Source of the DNA: Pseudomonadota bacterium
GTDB taxonomy: Bacteria > Pseudomonadota > Gammaproteobacteria > Xanthomonadales > Xanthomonadaceae
Direction: 5' to 3'
DNA: 64,000 bases
Assembly (NCBI GenBank): GCA_023390905.1
Contig: JAEWBY010000041.1
Location: 7,328 to 71,327 of the forward strand
Shown here: positions 60,865 through 64,000 of the stretch, one piece after another
How the letters are laid out: every line of letters begins with the position of its first letter
Numbering within the stretch: position 1 is the first letter of the stretch
Translations under genes and position numbers: made by a program
Notes under the pieces: model-generated
Told to the model about the DNA's origin: nothing
The model's database searches: none
What the model saw: only the letters and a program-made list of their open reading frames with translations

Positions 60865-61818
60865 TTACGCGTCCTTGTCCAGATAGCGTTCGGCGTCCAG
60901 CGCGGCCATGCAGCCAAAACCGGCTGAGGTGATCGCTTGGCGATAGTGCTGATCGGCCACGTCGCCCGCGGCGAACACGCCCGGCACCGTGGTGGCGGTC
61001 GCGCCGCCGTCGAGGCCGGACTTGATCGTCAGGTAGCCGTTGTTCATGCCGAGCTGGCCTTCGAACAAACTGGTGTTCGGCGTATGGCCGATGGCGACGA
61101 AGAAGCCGTGCACCGGTACGTCGCGCGTGCTGCCGTCCTGCACCGACTTCACCCGCAGGCCGGTGACGCCGGCATCGTCGCCCAGCACTTCGTCCACCGT
61201 GTGATGCCAGATCGGCTCGATCTTGCCGGCCTGGATCTTGGCGAACAGCTTGTCCTGCATGATCTTCTCCGCGCGCAGCGTGTCGCGGCGATGGACCAGA
61301 TAGACCTTGCGCGCGATGTTGGCCAAATACAGCGCTTCCTCGACCGCGGTATTGCCGCCGCCGACCACCGCCACGTCCTGATCCCGATAGAAGAAGCCAT
61401 CGCAGGTCGCACAGGCCGACACGCCGCGGCCCTTGAAGGCCTCTTCCGACGGCAGGCCCAGATACTTGGCGGTGGCGCCGGTGGCGATGATCAAGGCATC
61501 GGCGGTGTACTCGCCGTTGTCGCCGATCAGCTTGAACGGACGCTGGGAGAGATCAGCGGTGTGGATGTGGTCGAAGATCACTTCGGTGTCGAAGCGCTCG
61601 GCGTGCGACTGCATGCGCGCCATCAGATCCGGGCCCATCAGGCCGTGCGCATCGCCGGGCCAGTTGTCCACTTCGGTCGTGGTCATCAGTTGTCCACCCT
61701 GCTGCAGCCCGGTGATGACGACGGGCTTGAGGTTGGCGCGGGCCGCGTAGACGGCAGCGGTCCAACCGGCGGGGCCGGAACCGAGGATCAACAGGCGGCA
61801 GTGCTTCGAAGTGCTCAT
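60865..61818 (-). CDS. trxB: Thioredoxin reductase
   Basis: An NADPH-dependent flavoenzyme that reduces thioredoxin, 317 residues. The FAD site is ILGSGPAGWTAAVYAAR, the redox disulfide is Cys136-Ala-Thr-Cys139, the NADPH site is VVGGGNTAVEEAL, and the C-terminal FAD motif is PGVFAAGDVAD. It is divergent from ftsK. I see no good ribosome site; the bases just before the ATG are GAGTATAC. Confidence 0.96.
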   Translation of the reverse strand: MSTSKHCRLLILGSGPAGWTAAVYAARANLKPVVITGLQQGGQLMTTTEVDNWPGDAHGLMGPDLMARMQSHAERFDTEVIFDHIHTADLSQRPFKLIGDNGEYTADALIIATGATAKYLGLPSEEAFKGRGVSACATCDGFFYRDQDVAVVGGGNTAVEEALYLANIARKVYLVHRRDTLRAEKIMQDKLFAKIQAGKIEPIWHHTVDEVLGDDAGVTGLRVKSVQDGSTRDVPVHGFFVAIGHTPNTSLFEGQLGMNNGYLTIKSGLDGGATATTVPGVFAAGDVADQHYRQAITSAGFGCMAALDAERYLDKDA

Positions 61819-61819
61819 G

Positions 61820-61991
61820 TATACTCGCGAAAAGATGGGTTTGGCCTTGCGATCGAGGCATGCTCAATGCCATCGCAGGCGTCATAGAGTGCGGGTGCGG
61901 TCTGGATCGATCAAGGCGCGCGGATGGAATGCGGTGATACGGCACCACGCACGGACACGATCAGCACGGGCGCCAGTGGAGCGCCTTTTTT
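61820..61991 (+). ncRNA. Candidate small RNA or leader in the trxB-ftsK gap
   Basis: A -10-like TATACT (61820-61825), without a convincing -35, is followed by an imperfect hairpin (GCGAT/ATCGC and GGCAT/ATGCC, 61849-61876). Further on, GGCGC (61969-61973) pairs with GCGCC (61981-61985), followed by six Ts (61986-61991). This is an intrinsic-terminator pattern on the plus strand with no plus-strand gene before it. It could end a short RNA of about 160 bases or attenuate ftsK. This is inference from pattern only. Confidence 0.25.
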
Positions 61992-62107
61992 CTGCGGCGG
62001 CATCACTCTCCAATTCACGGGCGGAGCTGGCTTGACGTGGCTGTATTCGCCCGGTGGATTCGTTTATTATCAACCACTAACAGAATATTCCTGAGGTCCT
62101 GTCCCAG

Positions 62108-64000
<1,893 letters not shown>

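Overview
The window is high-GC chromosomal DNA of a gammaproteobacterium in the Xanthomonadaceae/Lysobacteraceae (Xanthomonas, Stenotrophomonas, Lysobacter, Luteimonas group). The strongest taxonomic evidence is the complete rpf (DSF quorum-sensing) locus: greA-rpfE-recJ, prfB-lysS, rpfG-rpfC, rpfF, rpfB and the rpfA-type aconitase. The divergent bamE(omlA)/fur pair and GATTC-type heptamer repeats between genes agree with it. The genus cannot be fixed from sequence alone. Coding density is very high. I see no insertion sequence, prophage, rRNA, tRNA or CRISPR array. The only stretch over 300 bases without a protein gene (about 8146-8793) is filled by tmRNA, its promoter and its terminator.

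Layout. 1-8145: a PAS sensor/OmpR-type regulator pair (minus) is divergent from a formate dehydrogenase-N operon fdnG-fdnH-fdnI-fdhE. fdnG has an in-frame TGA that reads as selenocysteine, followed by a SECIS hairpin. fdhD and a small winged-helix-like gene lie opposite. 8209-11488: ssrA (tmRNA), a CHASE-PAS histidine kinase and smpB. 11529-14881: ratA-rnfH, bamE, fur, recN. 15014-19904: hrcA-grpE-dnaK-dnaJ with a sigma-32-like promoter before dnaK. 20032-24553: a periplasmic transglutaminase-like protein, tyrA, a MOSC protein and dapB. 24771-30280: carA, an exported protein of unknown function, carB and greA, tightly packed.

30290-48368 is the rpf region. RpfF makes the diffusible fatty-acid signal and RpfB is an acyl-CoA ligase linked to its turnover. 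RpfC is a membrane hybrid kinase with all three phosphorelay residues, and RpfG is a receiver/HD-GYP c-di-GMP phosphodiesterase. A TPR-GGDEF protein lies inside the locus, between recJ and prfB, so predicted enzymes for making and breaking c-di-GMP are encoded within 6 kb. prfB keeps its autoregulatory +1 frameshift. 48599-49310 holds a vapBC toxin-antitoxin module with a 10-bp inverted-repeat operator, between the two aconitase genes acnA and acnB.

52164-54889 is hflD-mnmA-nudJ plus an exported protein (minus). 54961-58814 carries clpS-clpA, infA and aat, an N-degron proteolysis set. aat belongs to a translationally coupled minus-strand run with a GNAT-like protein and a metallophosphoesterase. 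trxB and a truncated ftsK are divergent at the right end. The first and last genes are cut by the window edges.
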